DNA from: Thermus islandicus DSM 21543 | GTDB lineage: Bacteria > Deinococcota > Deinococci > Deinococcales > Thermaceae | Length of the DNA: 64,000 nucleotides | Direction: 5' to 3' | Assembly: GCF_000421625.1 (NCBI RefSeq) | Contig: NZ_ATXJ01000007.1 | Location: 31,400-95,399 of the forward strand | Shown here: piece after piece, positions 16,330-25,539 of the stretch | Position numbering within the stretch: position 1 is the first letter of the stretch | How the letters are laid out: each line of letters begins with the position of its first letter | Notes under the pieces: generated by a model | Seen by the model: only the letters and a program-made list of their open reading frames with translations | The model's database searches: none | Told to the model about the DNA's origin: nothing | Position numbers and translations under genes: made by a program

Positions 16330-16359
16330 AGGGTATCCGGAACCCCCTCCCCTCGGCAA
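16330..16359 (-). promoter_or_regulatory. Promoter of the thioredoxin-like gene (leaderless)
   Basis: On the minus strand TTGCCG (16359-16354) and TACCCT (16335-16330) are 18 bases apart, with the ATG six bases after the -10 box. It lies in the short space between the RNase J gene and this gene. Confidence 0.5.
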
Positions 16360-16387
16360 GGGGGGCGGGCGCCTGGGCAAGGCGGCC

Positions 16388-18115
16388 TCAGCCCTCTATG
16401 ACCACCGGAAGGATCATGGGGTCGCGGCCTGTGGCCTTCTTCAAGAACTTCTTCACCGGGTAGTAGATGTCGTCCCGGATGCGCTCCAGGGGCTTTTTCT
16501 CCCGGATTCCGGAGAGGAGGGCCTCGAGGGCCATCCGGCGCACCTCGCCAAGAAGCCTCTCCCCCGCCTTGACGAAGCCCCGGGAGACCACCTCCACCAC
16601 CGGGTCCTCCCCCGCCAGGGCGGTGATGACCACGAGCCCTTCCTCCGCCATATGGCGGCGGTCGGCCAGGATCTCCTCGGTGATGTCCCCCACCCCCAGG
16701 CCGTCCACGTAGAGGACCCCATGGGGCACGCTCCCCACCTTGTCAAAGGTGTCGCGGGTGAGGCGGTAGATGGCCCCGTTCTCCCCGATCAGGGTCTTCT
16801 CCGGGGGGCGGCTCATCCCCTCCGCCAGCCACTTGAGGTTGATCTGGTGGCGCACCTCGCCGTGCCAGGGGAGGAAGAACTTGGGCGTGGTGAGGTTCAG
16901 GATCAGCTTCAGCTCCTCCTGGGAGGCATGGCCCGAGGCGTGGACCCGGTAGGTGGGGGGGTAGAGGACATAGGCGCCCAGGGCGTACAGGCGGTTGATG
17001 ACCCGGTTCACCGCCTCCTCGTTGCCGGGGATGGGGCTACTGGAGAGGATCACCGTGTCCCCGGGTTTGATGGCCATCTTGGCGTGCCCCTCAAAGGCCA
17101 GGCGGTGGAGGACGGACATGGGCTGGCCTTGGCTCCCCGTGGCCAGGATCAGGACCTGGTGGTCGGGAAGGTCCATGACCTCCTCGAGGGTGTAAAGCCG
17201 CTCCCTCACCTTGAGGTAGCCCAGCTCCATGGCGATCCGGCTGAACCGCACCATGCTCCGCCCCTCCATGGCCACCTTGCGCCCGTACTTCTCCGCCGCC
17301 CAGATCACCGACTGGATGCGGTGGATGTGGCTGGCGAAGGTGGTGACGAAGACCCTACCCGGGGCGCGGCCGATGACCCGGTCCAGCTCCTTGGCGATCT
17401 CCATCTCGCTCGGGGTGTACCCCGGCCTCTCCGCGTTGGTGGCGTCGGCGATGAGGAGCAAGACCCCCTCCGCCCCCGCCTGGGCCACCTTGGCCAGATG
17501 GGAGACCTGGCCGTCAATGGGGGTGGGGTCCAGCTTGAAGTCCCCCGTGTGCACGATGGTGCCGATGGGGGTGCGGATGACCACCCCGGAGTTGTCGGGG
17601 ATGGAGTGAGTCATCCGGAATAAATCCAGGGTAAAGTACCGACCGACCTGGATGCGGTCGTCGGGGGAGACCTCCTTGAGCTGGAAGCTCCCTGGCCTTA
17701 GCCCGAACTCCTCCAGCTTGCCCCGAAGAAGCCCCAGGGTGAGCCGGGCCCCGTAGATGGGCACGGGGCTCTCCTTGCCGAAGACCATGGGGAGGAGGAA
17801 GGGAAGCCCCCCGATGTGGTCCTCGTGGCCGTGGGTCAGCACCCAGGCCTTGATGAGGTGGCGGTGCTCCAGGAGGTAGTCCACCCGGGGAATGAGGAGA
17901 TCCACCCCCGGCATCCCCTCGCCGGGGAAGGCCAAGCCTCCGTCCAGGACGAAGATCTCGTCCCGGTAGCGGAAGGCGGTGATGTTCTTGCCGATTTCCC
18001 CCATCCCCCCTAGGGGGATGATCTCCACGGGGTCTGGGCCTCCCCCCCCAGGGGGCTGCCCCTCGTGCGGGCGCCGGCGCCGCCTTTTTCTGGGTCTCCG
18101 TTCCTGGTTCTCCAT
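16388..18115 (-). CDS. rnj: Ribonuclease J
   Basis: RNase J is a metallo-beta-lactamase/beta-CASP nuclease with 5' exonuclease and endonuclease activity in mRNA decay and rRNA maturation. The 575-residue protein has an Arg-rich N-terminal extension ([14 protein letters not shown]), [13 protein letters not shown] near 33 and the zinc-binding [13 protein letters not shown] near 95-107. VHTGDFKLD, the beta-CASP motifs and a C-terminal domain ending in PVVIEG follow. ATG at 18115 has a strong AAAGGAGG site. It lies 50 bp after pnp and two genes after rpsO, so exonucleases of both polarities are co-encoded. Confidence 0.93.
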   Translation of the reverse strand: MENQERRPRKRRRRRPHEGQPPGGGGPDPVEIIPLGGMGEIGKNITAFRYRDEIFVLDGGLAFPGEGMPGVDLLIPRVDYLLEHRHLIKAWVLTHGHEDHIGGLPFLLPMVFGKESPVPIYGARLTLGLLRGKLEEFGLRPGSFQLKEVSPDDRIQVGRYFTLDLFRMTHSIPDNSGVVIRTPIGTIVHTGDFKLDPTPIDGQVSHLAKVAQAGAEGVLLLIADATNAERPGYTPSEMEIAKELDRVIGRAPGRVFVTTFASHIHRIQSVIWAAEKYGRKVAMEGRSMVRFSRIAMELGYLKVRERLYTLEEVMDLPDHQVLILATGSQGQPMSVLHRLAFEGHAKMAIKPGDTVILSSSPIPGNEEAVNRVINRLYALGAYVLYPPTYRVHASGHASQEELKLILNLTTPKFFLPWHGEVRHQINLKWLAEGMSRPPEKTLIGENGAIYRLTRDTFDKVGSVPHGVLYVDGLGVGDITEEILADRRHMAEEGLVVITALAGEDPVVEVVSRGFVKAGERLLGEVRRMALEALLSGIREKKPLERIRDDIYYPVKKFLKKATGRDPMILPVVIEG

Positions 18116-18165
18116 AGGCCTCCTTTTCCCGGCGGGTCCGGGTGGGTTTCGGCAAGCCCCCGGGG

Positions 18166-20307
18166 TTAGCGCCGCCTCGGGGGGATCTTGCCCTCCAGCT
18201 CGGGGCGGATCAGGTCAATCTTGCCCTTTTCGTCAATCCGGTGGACCTTGACCTTGATCACGTCCCCCACCTTCAAGTGGTCCTCCACCCGCTCCACCCG
18301 GCCCGGGGCGATCTGGCTGATGTGGAGAAGCCCTTCGGTGCCGGGGAAGAGGCTGATGAAGGCCCCGAAGGGGGTGATCCGGGTGACCGTGCCCTCGTAG
18401 ACCTCGCCCACCTTGGCCTCGCGGGTGAGCTCCTCTATGCGCCTTTTGGCCTTCTCGGCCGCCTCGAGGTCGCTGGAGTAGATGCGCACCGTTCCGTCCT
18501 CCGCGATGTCCACCTCTACCCCGAGCTCCTCTAGGGCCCGGACGTTCTTGCCCCCGGGGCCGATGACCAGGCCGATCTTCTCCACGGGGACCTTGAGGGC
18601 GAGGATCCTGGGGGCGAAGGGCTTGAGCTCGGGGCGGGGGGCGGGGAGGACCGTCTCCATCAGGTCCAGGATCTTGAGCCTGGCCTCCCTCGCCTGAAGC
18701 AGGGCCTCCTTGAGCACCTCGCGGGGAAGCCCGCCCACCTTGTTGTCCATCTGCAGGGCGGTGACGCCCTTGCGGGTGCCCGCTACCTTGAAGTCCATGT
18801 CCCCAAGGGCGTCCTCCAGGCCCAGGATGTCCGTGAGGACCACCGCCCGGTTCCCCTCCCAGACAAGGCCCATGGCCACCCCGGCCACGGGGGCCCGGAT
18901 GGGCACTCCCGCGTCCATCAGGGCGAGGCACCCGGCGCAAACGGTGGCCATGGAGCTAGAGCCGTTGGACTCCAGGACGTCCCCCACCACCCGCACCGTG
19001 TAGGGGAAGGCGTCCTCCTCGGGCATCACCGCCTTGAGGGCCCGCTTGGCCAGGTTCCCGTGGCCCACCTCCCGCCTCGAGGGGCCCCGGAGGCGCTTCA
19101 CCTCCCCGGTGGAGAAGGGGGGGAAGTTGTAGTGCACCAGGAACTTCTCCGTTTCGTCTATGCCCAGGTCGTCAATGATCTGCTCGTCCCGGCCTGTGCC
19201 CAGGGTCACGGTGCCCAGCACCTGGGTCTCCCCCCGGGTGAAGACGGCGGAGCCATGGGCCCGGGGCAGGACATCCACCTCTATCCAGATGGGCCTCAGG
19301 TCCTGGGGGCCCCGGCCATCCGCCCGCCGGCCCTCCTCCAGAACGAGGCGCCTGAGCTCCTTCCGCACCACCTCCTCAAAGGCGCTTTGGTAGAGGGGCT
19401 TTTGGCTCTCGTCCGGGGTGCCGTCCTCCTTCTTGGGCAGGGCCTCGGCGATCAGGGCCTCGGCGAAGGCCGAAAGGGCCCGGCTTCGCTCCCCCTTGCT
19501 CGCGGTCTGGAGCACCTGGGAGAGGCCCCGCTCCAGGGCCAGCCGGTAAAGGGCCTCCTTCGCCTCCTCGGAGAGGCTCTCCGGGGGCGTCCAGGCCATC
19601 TTGGGCTTGGCCAGGTCCCGGGCCATCTGCTCCTCTAGCTCCAGGATGGGCTGCATCTTTTGGTGGGCGAACTCCAGGGCCTGGACCAGGAGCTCCTCGT
19701 CCACCTCCCTGGCCCCGGCCTCCACCATGAGGATGGCCTCCCGGCTTCCCGCCACCACCAGGTCCAGGGCGCTCTCCTCCAGCGCCTCGAGGGTGGGGTT
19801 CAGGACCAGCTGGCCCCCAAGGAGCCCCACGCGCACAGCGGCGATGGGCCCTTCCCAAGGGATCTCGGAAAGCATCAGGGCGGCGCTCGCCGCGATGGGG
19901 CCCAGGATGTCCGGGGGGTTTTTCTGGTCGGCGGAGAGCACGGTGACGATCACCTGCACCTCGTGGCGGAAGCCCTTGGGGAAGAGGGGCCTTATGGGGC
20001 GGTCCGTCATGCGGGCCGAGAGGATGGCCTTCTCCCCCGGGCGGCCCTCCCGGCGCATGAAGCTTCCCGGGATCTTGCCGGCCGCGTAGTGGCGCTCCTC
20101 AAACTCCACCGTGAGGGGGAGGAAGTCCGCCTCCACCGGCCTTTCCGAGGCCTGGGCCGTGGCGAGGACCACCGTGTCCCCGTAGCGCACCAGGACCGAA
20201 CCCGAGGCCTGCTTGGCGTACTTGCCCGTCTCCAGGACCAGCCTGCGCCCGGCGATCTCCGTCTCGTAGCGATAGCCTGCTGGGGTGTGGGGTGTGGCTT
20301 GCGGCAT
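18166..20307 (-). CDS. pnp: Polynucleotide phosphorylase
   Basis: PNPase is a trimeric 3'-5' phosphorolytic exoribonuclease. The 713-residue protein has two RNase PH domains ([16 protein letters not shown] near 30; [16 protein letters not shown] near 350), a KH domain ([19 protein letters not shown] near 570) and an S1 domain ([18 protein letters not shown] near 635). It ends in a short basic tail, PPRRR. ATG at 20307 is preferred over an in-frame TTG four codons upstream because AGGAG sits five bases before it. A strong hairpin lies just upstream between rpsO and this gene. Confidence 0.95.
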   Translation of the reverse strand: MPQATPHTPAGYRYETEIAGRRLVLETGKYAKQASGSVLVRYGDTVVLATAQASERPVEADFLPLTVEFEERHYAAGKIPGSFMRREGRPGEKAILSARMTDRPIRPLFPKGFRHEVQVIVTVLSADQKNPPDILGPIAASAALMLSEIPWEGPIAAVRVGLLGGQLVLNPTLEALEESALDLVVAGSREAILMVEAGAREVDEELLVQALEFAHQKMQPILELEEQMARDLAKPKMAWTPPESLSEEAKEALYRLALERGLSQVLQTASKGERSRALSAFAEALIAEALPKKEDGTPDESQKPLYQSAFEEVVRKELRRLVLEEGRRADGRGPQDLRPIWIEVDVLPRAHGSAVFTRGETQVLGTVTLGTGRDEQIIDDLGIDETEKFLVHYNFPPFSTGEVKRLRGPSRREVGHGNLAKRALKAVMPEEDAFPYTVRVVGDVLESNGSSSMATVCAGCLALMDAGVPIRAPVAGVAMGLVWEGNRAVVLTDILGLEDALGDMDFKVAGTRKGVTALQMDNKVGGLPREVLKEALLQAREARLKILDLMETVLPAPRPELKPFAPRILALKVPVEKIGLVIGPGGKNVRALEELGVEVDIAEDGTVRIYSSDLEAAEKAKRRIEELTREAKVGEVYEGTVTRITPFGAFISLFPGTEGLLHISQIAPGRVERVEDHLKVGDVIKVKVHRIDEKGKIDLIRPELEGKIPPRRR

Positions 20308-20324
20308 GGCGCTCCTCAAGCGAA

Positions 20325-20348
20325 GGGCGGAGCCCTATGGCCCCGCCC
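20325..20348 (-). promoter_or_regulatory. Hairpin in the rpsO-pnp intercistronic region
   Basis: Positions 20325-20334 and 20339-20348 can form a ten-base-pair, GC-rich stem with one G-U pair and a four-base loop in the transcript. It ends 17 bases before the pnp start. No U-run follows, so it is unlikely to be an intrinsic terminator. In E. coli an RNase III-cleaved hairpin at the same place mediates PNPase autoregulation; a similar role here is inference. Confidence 0.55.
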
Positions 20349-20365
20349 CCGACCTGCCCTTCAGT

Positions 20366-20635
20366 TTACTTCCTAAGGCCCAACTTCTCAACCAGGGCCC
20401 TGTACCGCTCGGGGTCTTCCCGCTCCAGATAGCGGAGGAGCCTCCGCCGCTTTCCCACCAGCATGAGGAGGCCCCGGTGGGAGTGATGGTCGTGCTTGTG
20501 GGCCTTGAGGTGCTCGGAAAGGCGGTTGATCCTCAAGGTGAGCAAGGCCACCTGGACCTCGGTGCTCCCCGTGTCCCCGGGGAAGCGGGCGAACTCCTGG
20601 ATGATCTTCTCCTTCTCTTCTTTGGCGATGGGCAT
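20366..20635 (-). CDS. rpsO: 30S ribosomal protein S15
   Basis: S15 is a primary binder of the 16S rRNA central domain. The 89-residue product has the usual size. The family stretch [20 protein letters not shown] (about 22-41) is followed by [11 protein letters not shown] and the RRRLLRYLE motif. GGAGGAGAAG precedes the ATG. It is the first gene of the conserved rpsO-pnp pair, with RNase J following. Confidence 0.97.
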   Translation of the reverse strand: MPIAKEEKEKIIQEFARFPGDTGSTEVQVALLTLRINRLSEHLKAHKHDHHSHRGLLMLVGKRRRLLRYLEREDPERYRALVEKLGLRK

Positions 20636-20707
20636 CTTCTCCTCCGTCAGGGGGGAAGGCGCTAAGGCCCCTTCCTCCTCAGAGGCCCCGGGTCCACCCC
20701 GAAGGCC

Positions 20708-21856
20708 TTACCCAGGATAGGCGGCCCGCTTCCCCCCGTCAACCAGGAAGAGGAGAAGGGCCAGGAGGGCGAGGCCCGCCCCCGTGCCGAAGGCGGCCCG
20801 GGGGCCCAGGGCTTGCCACAGGAGGCCGAAGAGGAGGCTTGCCGGGAGGAGGAGAAGCCCCGTGAGGGTATGGTAGAGGCCAATGGCGCTCGCCCTTTCC
20901 TCCGCGGGCACCAAGGTGGCCAGGTAGGCCCGGCTCGCCCCTTCAAAGGCCGCAGAGTAGAGGGCGTAAAGGAGGAGGAAGGCCACCCCAAAGGGGGCCG
21001 AGGGCGCCAGGGCGAAGCCCAGGTAGACCAGGGCGTAGAGGCCATACCCCAGGGCCACCACCCGCCTCAGCCCCACCCGGTCCGCCAGGCCGCCAAGGGG
21101 GTAGGAGAGGAGGGCGTAAAGCAGGTTGTAAAGGGTGTAGGCCAAGGTGACCGCCCGCTCCTCGAGGCCCAGCCCTTTAAGCCGCAGCAGCACAAAGGCG
21201 TTGGAGGAAAGGGCCAGGGCAAAAAGGCCCGAGACCAGAAGGAACCGGCGGTAGCCCCGGTCCATCCGGGAAAGCCGCAAAGGGGGAAGGACCCTTTGGG
21301 GCCTCGGAGGCTCCCGCAAGGCGAGGAGAAGGGAGGCAGCGAGGAGGGCGGGGACGGCAGAAAGCCAGAACACCCCCCGCACCCCCACCCAGGGCAGGAG
21401 GAGAAAGGCCAGGAGGGGGCCGAGGGTGGCTCCCAGGGTGTCCAGGCCCCGGTGGAGGCCGTAGGCCCGGCCCAAGGCCTCCCTAGGGACGCTTTCGGCG
21501 ATGAGGGCGTCCCTGGGGGCGGTGCGGAGGCCCTTCCCCGTGCGGTCTAAGAAGCGGTAGAGGAGCACCTGCCAGGGGCTTTGCGCCAGGGCCAGGATGG
21601 GGCGGAAGAGGGCGGGTAGGCCGTAGCCCAAAAGGAGGAGGGGCCGCCTCCTTCCTAGCCGGTCCGAAACCCTCCCCCCCACCACCTTGAACAGGCTCGC
21701 CGTGGCCTCGGCCACGCCCTCCACCAGGCCGATGACCCCAGGCCCTGCCCCCAGGCCCGAAAGGAAGAGGGGGAGGAGGGGGTAGACCATCTCGCTGGCC
21801 ACGTCCATGAGGAAGCTCACGAGGCCCAGCAGGTAGACCAAGGGGGGAAGTCTCAC
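20708..21856 (-). CDS. MFS transporter
   Basis: A major facilitator superfamily protein of 382 residues with about 12 hydrophobic helices. It has the loop 2-3 motif GGRVSDRLGRRRP near 60 and a second-half equivalent GGLADRVGLRR near 255. The N-terminal SFLMDVASEMVYPLLPLFL is typical of a bacterial MFS subgroup of unknown substrate. The GTG start at 21856 lies five bases after the stop of the preceding membrane-protein gene, with GGAGG overlapping that stop, so the two are translationally coupled. Confidence 0.85.
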   Translation of the reverse strand: MRLPPLVYLLGLVSFLMDVASEMVYPLLPLFLSGLGAGPGVIGLVEGVAEATASLFKVVGGRVSDRLGRRRPLLLLGYGLPALFRPILALAQSPWQVLLYRFLDRTGKGLRTAPRDALIAESVPREALGRAYGLHRGLDTLGATLGPLLAFLLLPWVGVRGVFWLSAVPALLAASLLLALREPPRPQRVLPPLRLSRMDRGYRRFLLVSGLFALALSSNAFVLLRLKGLGLEERAVTLAYTLYNLLYALLSYPLGGLADRVGLRRVVALGYGLYALVYLGFALAPSAPFGVAFLLLYALYSAAFEGASRAYLATLVPAEERASAIGLYHTLTGLLLLPASLLFGLLWQALGPRAAFGTGAGLALLALLLFLVDGGKRAAYPG

Positions 21857-21861
21857 GGCCG

Positions 21862-22332
21862 CTACCTCCAGAAAAGCCTAAGCAAAAAAGGCTCGGGCAA
21901 CACCATGAGAAGGGAAAGGGGGTCCAGGGGGGCTGGGGCGAGGAGGGCGGGGCCTTGGGCGGTGGGGAAAGGAAGGGGAAGGGTCCGGGTGAGGGCGAAA
22001 AGGAGAAGAAAGGCTAGGGAAAGCCCCACGCCCGCCTTCCCGACCAGGGGGGCGAAGGGCGGGTCCTCCTCGGGGTACATGAAGTGGAGGAGGAGGAGCC
22101 CAAAGGCGTAGGTGGCCTTCAGGGCGAGAAACCCCAAGAAGACTTGCCCGTAAACGTAGTATTCGGAGACGAGTCCGTACCGGACGGCCTGGGCCTCCGA
22201 GACTCCGAGGGCGCTCCCGCAAAGCCCCGGCCCTAGGCTCTCGGAGAGGCCCAAGCCCAGGAACTGGAGGAGGAAGGGCAGAAGCTCTAAGGCCGCCACC
22301 TGGGGAGCGCGGGAAAGAAGCCTCATCCTCAA
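21862..22332 (-). CDS. Membrane protein of unknown function downstream of cytochrome ba3 oxidase
   Basis: About 156 residues with roughly four hydrophobic segments (near 15-30, 68-85, 102-118, 138-152). No family is recognised. Two cysteine- or tyrosine-bearing features are visible: GLCGSALG near 38 and EYYVYGQV near 58. It follows cbaA by 47 bp on the same strand, so a role linked to the oxidase, in assembly or cofactor supply, is possible but unproven. The start may be TTG 22332, which has GGGGAG four bases upstream, or ATG 22326. Confidence 0.6.
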   Translation of the reverse strand: MRMRLLSRAPQVAALELLPFLLQFLGLGLSESLGPGLCGSALGVSEAQAVRYGLVSEYYVYGQVFLGFLALKATYAFGLLLLHFMYPEEDPPFAPLVGKAGVGLSLAFLLLFALTRTLPLPFPTAQGPALLAPAPLDPLSLLMVLPEPFLLRLFWR

Positions 22333-22379
22333 AAGTCTCCCCCTCCCAGAGGGAGGGGATCAAGGGACACCCGGCTTCC

Positions 22380-24068
22380 CTACCAGAGCCTTAGGCCGGG
22401 GACCGGGTTCATATGGCTGAAGAGCTGGACCAGGGTGGGCCCATAGGCCAGCACCACCAGGACCGCGGCCAGGGCAAACCAGAACCCGATGCGGTCCATG
22501 GCCCGGACGAGCCTCCGGTCCTCGGGGCCGGAGAGGACCTCGGCAAAGGGAAGGGGAGCGTGGGCGAGCTCGGGGCGCCTTTCCCGGCCCAAAAGGACGC
22601 TGAAGAAGCCGTAGACGAAGAGGAGGAGGGCCACCAGCAAGACGATGCCCGCCACCGCGTTGAAGACCATGGGGAGGGCGGCCTGGGGGTAGGCGTCCGG
22701 CACCTGGGCGATATGGGCCCGCCGGGGGACCCCCAGAAGCCCCGCCCAATGGAGGCCCACCGCCATCAGCATCATGCCGAGGAACCAGAGCCACACCACC
22801 GCCAGGCCGAGCCGCCTCTGCCCGTCAGCGATGGGCTTGCCCGTGAGGTTGGGGAGGAGCCAGTAGAGGGAGCCCATGGCGGTGAGGGTGACGAGGCTCG
22901 CCACCTGCAGGTGGAAGTGGCCCGGCACCCAGGCGGTGTTGTGGACCACGTAGTCCAGGGTGAAGCTGGCGTTCACGATGCCCCCCGCCCCTCCCGGGAT
23001 GAAGCCCAGGAGGCCCAGGACCGGGGCCACGAAGGCAGGGTTGTCCCAGGGGAGGGTCCGGATCCAGCCCAAAAGCCCCCGGCCCCCCCGCATCCTGCCG
23101 GCGAGCTCGAGGCTCGCCGCCAGGGTGAAGGCGGTCATGAGGCTTGGCACTGCCACGAACATGGTGAGGACGGAGTGGACCAGCTTCCAGGTGGGGTCAA
23201 TGCCGGGGTCAGCGAACTGGTGGTGGAAGCCCACGGGGGTGGAAAAGAGGAGGAAGAGGAGGAAGACGAGGCGGGCTATAGGGTCGGAGACGAGCTTTCC
23301 CCCCGCCTGCTTGGGAAGGATGGTGTAGAGGATGGCGTAGGCGGGAAGGAGCCAGAAGTAGACGATGGGATGGCCCGTCCACCAGAAGAGGGTGCGGGCA
23401 ACAAGGGGGTCCGCACCCTCCACCAGGCCGAAGGACCAGGGCAAAAGAAGGAGGACGGACTCCAGCACGAGGCCGAGGGAGGCGAGGAACCACATGAGCC
23501 AGAAGGTCACGGCCATGTAGGTGACCAAGGGGGTCACCTTGCCGGGGTTCTCTGCCTTCCACCGCCGCCAGAGGTCCAGGACGAGGTAGATGCTCACCCA
23601 GCTGGAGAGGACGAAGACGCTTGCCCCCAGGTAGAAGGCCCAGTGGCCCTTGAGGGGCGGGTAAAAGGTGTAAAGGACCGTGGCCTCGTTGGCCAGGAGG
23701 GGAAGGGCCGCCAGGAGAAGACCCAGGAAGGCCATCCACCAGGAGAGCCACATGAGGCCCATCCTGGGGCGCAGGTTGAGCTCCCGGGCAGGAAGGTAGA
23801 CCATGACGGCCTGGGCGAAGAGCTGGGTGAAGACGATGGCGTTCAGGACGCCGTGAAGGGTGAGGCCCTGGTAGTAGGACTGGACGAAGGGGAGAAGGCG
23901 CTTGAGGAGGGGGTAGGCGTCCACGTTCCCGTAGTTCAGGGCCTGGAAGGGGCCCATAAGGCTCCCCACGATCACGGCCAGGAAGCCCAGGACCAGGAAG
24001 TAGAGGGTGGCCTTCTTCTCCGGGTAGGCCTCATAGACCCGGCTGATCTCACCTGTAAATACCGCCAT
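22380..24068 (-). CDS. cbaA: Cytochrome ba3 oxidase subunit I (type B haem-copper oxidase)
   Basis: The catalytic subunit, binding haem b, haem a3 and CuB in the membrane, reduces oxygen to water and pumps protons. The 562-residue protein has 13 hydrophobic helices. The haem b ligand is in GLTLHGVLNAIVFT near 72, CuB and Tyr in WWTGHPIVYFWLLP near 233 and the HH pair in GFHHQF near 283. The a3/b ligand region is VVHNTAWVPGHFHLQVAS near 378-395. It is almost colinear with the T. thermophilus enzyme. It lies three bases after cbaB, with AAGGAG spanning that gene's end. Confidence 0.96.
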   Translation of the reverse strand: MAVFTGEISRVYEAYPEKKATLYFLVLGFLAVIVGSLMGPFQALNYGNVDAYPLLKRLLPFVQSYYQGLTLHGVLNAIVFTQLFAQAVMVYLPARELNLRPRMGLMWLSWWMAFLGLLLAALPLLANEATVLYTFYPPLKGHWAFYLGASVFVLSSWVSIYLVLDLWRRWKAENPGKVTPLVTYMAVTFWLMWFLASLGLVLESVLLLLPWSFGLVEGADPLVARTLFWWTGHPIVYFWLLPAYAILYTILPKQAGGKLVSDPIARLVFLLFLLFSTPVGFHHQFADPGIDPTWKLVHSVLTMFVAVPSLMTAFTLAASLELAGRMRGGRGLLGWIRTLPWDNPAFVAPVLGLLGFIPGGAGGIVNASFTLDYVVHNTAWVPGHFHLQVASLVTLTAMGSLYWLLPNLTGKPIADGQRRLGLAVVWLWFLGMMLMAVGLHWAGLLGVPRRAHIAQVPDAYPQAALPMVFNAVAGIVLLVALLLFVYGFFSVLLGRERRPELAHAPLPFAEVLSGPEDRRLVRAMDRIGFWFALAAVLVVLAYGPTLVQLFSHMNPVPGLRLW

Positions 24069-24071
24069 GAC

Positions 24072-24578
24072 TCACTCCTTCACCACGATCTTGCCGAACA
24101 TGTTTTGGTGGCCGACCCCGCAGTACTGGTTGCAGATGATCCGGTACTCGCCCGCCTTCTTGAAGGTGTAGCGCACCGTGGAGACCTCGCCCGGGAGCAC
24201 CTCCACGTTGAGGTTGGTGCCTTCCACGTAAAAGCCGTGGATCACGTCTGGGCTCGTGATCTTGAAGACGATCTCGGCTCCCTTGGGCACCTCAATGGGG
24301 TTGGGCTGATAGCCGAAGGCAAAGGCCAGGACGTGGACGGTGTACTGATGGGGGCCGGTCTGGACCACCGCCTGGGCGGGATCGGCCCAAGGGCCCTCGG
24401 TGCGCACCTTGGTGGGGTCCACCCGCTCCAGCTTCCCTGCCGGGATCACGCCCGAGGTATGAGTGACCAAGGTGTAGCCGATGAGGGCAAGGAAGGCGAA
24501 GAGCATCACCAGGGAAAAGGCCAGCCAGGCCTTTTCGTAGGCCAGGATGGCCCGGTGGGCCCTGTGCTCGTCCATCAT
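24072..24578 (-). CDS. cbaB: Cytochrome ba3 oxidase subunit II (CuA)
   Basis: This subunit carries the binuclear CuA centre that accepts electrons from cytochrome c552. The 168 residues match the T. thermophilus protein in length, so its numbering applies: ligands His114 (SPDVIHGFYV) and Cys149, Cys153, His157 and Met160 in CNQYCGVGHQNM are all present. One N-terminal membrane helix (about 17-37) anchors a periplasmic cupredoxin domain. The start overlaps nothing and follows cbaD by three bases. Confidence 0.97.
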   Translation of the reverse strand: MMDEHRAHRAILAYEKAWLAFSLVMLFAFLALIGYTLVTHTSGVIPAGKLERVDPTKVRTEGPWADPAQAVVQTGPHQYTVHVLAFAFGYQPNPIEVPKGAEIVFKITSPDVIHGFYVEGTNLNVEVLPGEVSTVRYTFKKAGEYRIICNQYCGVGHQNMFGKIVVKE

Positions 24579-24581
24579 GCC

Positions 24582-24686
24582 CTACCCCCGTGCGAGAAAG
24601 AGGACGTAGACCCCAAGCCAAAAGACCAGGATCGTGAGGGCGAGAACCGTGATGACTCCGAGGGCGCCGATGGGTTTCTCCTCCAT
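24582..24686 (-). CDS. cbaD: Cytochrome ba3 oxidase subunit IIa (34 residues)
   Basis: This tiny gene encodes MEEKPIGALGVITVLALT followed by ILVFWLGVYVLFLARG, a single membrane helix. In the T. thermophilus ba3 structure subunit IIa is a 34-residue helix that packs against subunits I and II, and the length and pattern here are the same. A strong AAGGAGG site lies seven bases upstream of ATG 24686. It is the first gene of cbaDBA, so the operon promoter must lie in the space to its right. Confidence 0.95.
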   Translation of the reverse strand: MEEKPIGALGVITVLALTILVFWLGVYVLFLARG

Positions 24687-24739
24687 ATCCACCTCCTTGC
24701 GGCATCGCGCATACACCCTCATGTTAGGGGAGAAAAGGA

Positions 24740-24753
24740 GGTACATTTGTCCC
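24740..24753 (-). promoter_or_regulatory. Operator-like repeat, proximal copy, upstream of cbaDBA
   Basis: On the plus strand it reads GGTACATTTGTCCC. It matches the distal copy at 24771-24784 in 12 of 14 positions. Start-to-start distance is 31 bp, close to three helical turns, so two protein dimers could bind the same face. It lies about 45 bp upstream of the transcription start predicted from TATGCG. Confidence 0.4.
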
Positions 24754-24770
24754 CCTGAGAAAGGCTTTTC

Positions 24771-24784
24771 GGGACTTTTGTCCC
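24771..24784 (-). promoter_or_regulatory. Operator-like repeat, distal copy, upstream of cbaDBA
   Basis: GGGACTTTTGTCCC is a perfect five-base inverted repeat (GGGAC / GTCCC) around a four-base spacer, the shape of a dimeric regulator site. It does not match the FNR consensus TTGAT-N4-ATCAA. Confidence 0.4.
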
Positions 24785-24950
24785 TGCGGACGTGGTACCC
24801 GTTAGGGGTAATGTCACCTCAGGCGGGCTTGCGCCCGCGTGGGGGCCGCGGTAGCAGGTCCCCGTAAGGTTTGGGCCTAGGAGTGCAGGTACCAAAAGCA
24901 AAATGGGTTGGGCGCGGGGAACCCCCACGCCCTTCTCGGCACCAAAGGCC

Positions 24951-25538
24951 TCAGGTGCTTCCCACGCGGGCGAGCACCAGCCGGCTGACCTCCCTCAGGG
25001 TCTCAAAAACCCCTTTACCCTCGGTGGCCACGGCTTCAAAGACGGGGAAGCGCCCTTCTGGGTCCACCACTGCCTGGACCATCTCCACGGGGAGGGCGTC
25101 GGGCAGGTCGCGCTTGTTGACCTGGAGGACTACGGGAAGGTCCTCCACCCTCAGGCCATACTCCGCCAGGTTTTCCCGCATGTTGCGCATGCTCTCGGCG
25201 TTGGCCCTAAGGCGGTTTGGGGCGGAGTCGGCCACGAAGACGATGCCGTCCACTCCCCTTAGGATGAGCTTGCGGCTGGCGTTGTAGAAGACCTGGCCCG
25301 GCACGGTGTAAAGGTGGAAGCGGGTCTTGAAGCCCTTGACCTCGCCTAGGTCCAGGGGCAGGAAGTCAAAGAAGAGGGTGCGCTCGTCCTCGGTGGCCAG
25401 GGAGACCATCTCCCCCTTGCGCCCCTCCGGGATCTTGCTGTAGACCCACTTCAAGTTGGTGGTCTTCCCCGAAAGCCCTGGGCCGTAGTAGACGATTTTG
25501 AAGTTGATCTCGCGGTTCGCGAAGTTGATGGTGCTCAT
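24951..25538 (-). CDS. mglA: MglA, Ras-like small GTPase of cell polarity/motility
   Basis: MglA is the prokaryotic small GTPase controlling polarity and type IV pilus activity. The 195-residue protein has the P-loop [10 protein letters not shown] (about 19-28), a switch I region with ERTLFFDF, the PGQ switch II ([10 protein letters not shown], where Ras has DTAGQ), NKRDLP near 141 and a normal C-terminus without lipidation signal. It follows its GAP gene mglB by one base. It closely matches the crystallised T. thermophilus protein. Confidence 0.96.
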   Translation of the reverse strand: MSTINFANREINFKIVYYGPGLSGKTTNLKWVYSKIPEGRKGEMVSLATEDERTLFFDFLPLDLGEVKGFKTRFHLYTVPGQVFYNASRKLILRGVDGIVFVADSAPNRLRANAESMRNMRENLAEYGLRVEDLPVVLQVNKRDLPDALPVEMVQAVVDPEGRFPVFEAVATEGKGVFETLREVSRLVLARVGST

Positions 25539-25539
25539 G

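Larger units (their letters stand above)
24687..24950. other. 264-bp intergenic region between cbaD and mglA
   Basis: This region is less GC-rich than its surroundings and should hold the cbaDBA promoter. On the minus strand a possible -10 is TATGCG (24713-24708), with only a poor -35 (TTTTCT, 17 bases upstream). It contains two copies of a 14-bp repeat and a GCGGGC-TTGC-GCCCGC hairpin (24823-24838). No coding potential was seen in it. Confidence 0.5.

Noticed and set aside
22413..24758. Very long plus-strand open frame (781 codons) antisense to cbaDBA
   Set aside because: The product is Gly/His/Glu-rich low-complexity sequence, as expected from the antisense of GC-rich membrane genes, and the minus strand encodes unmistakable oxidase subunits.
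24823..24838. GCGGGC-TTGC-GCCCGC hairpin upstream of cbaD as a riboswitch or small RNA
   Set aside because: A single short stem beyond the likely promoter, with no flanking conserved elements that I can recognise.
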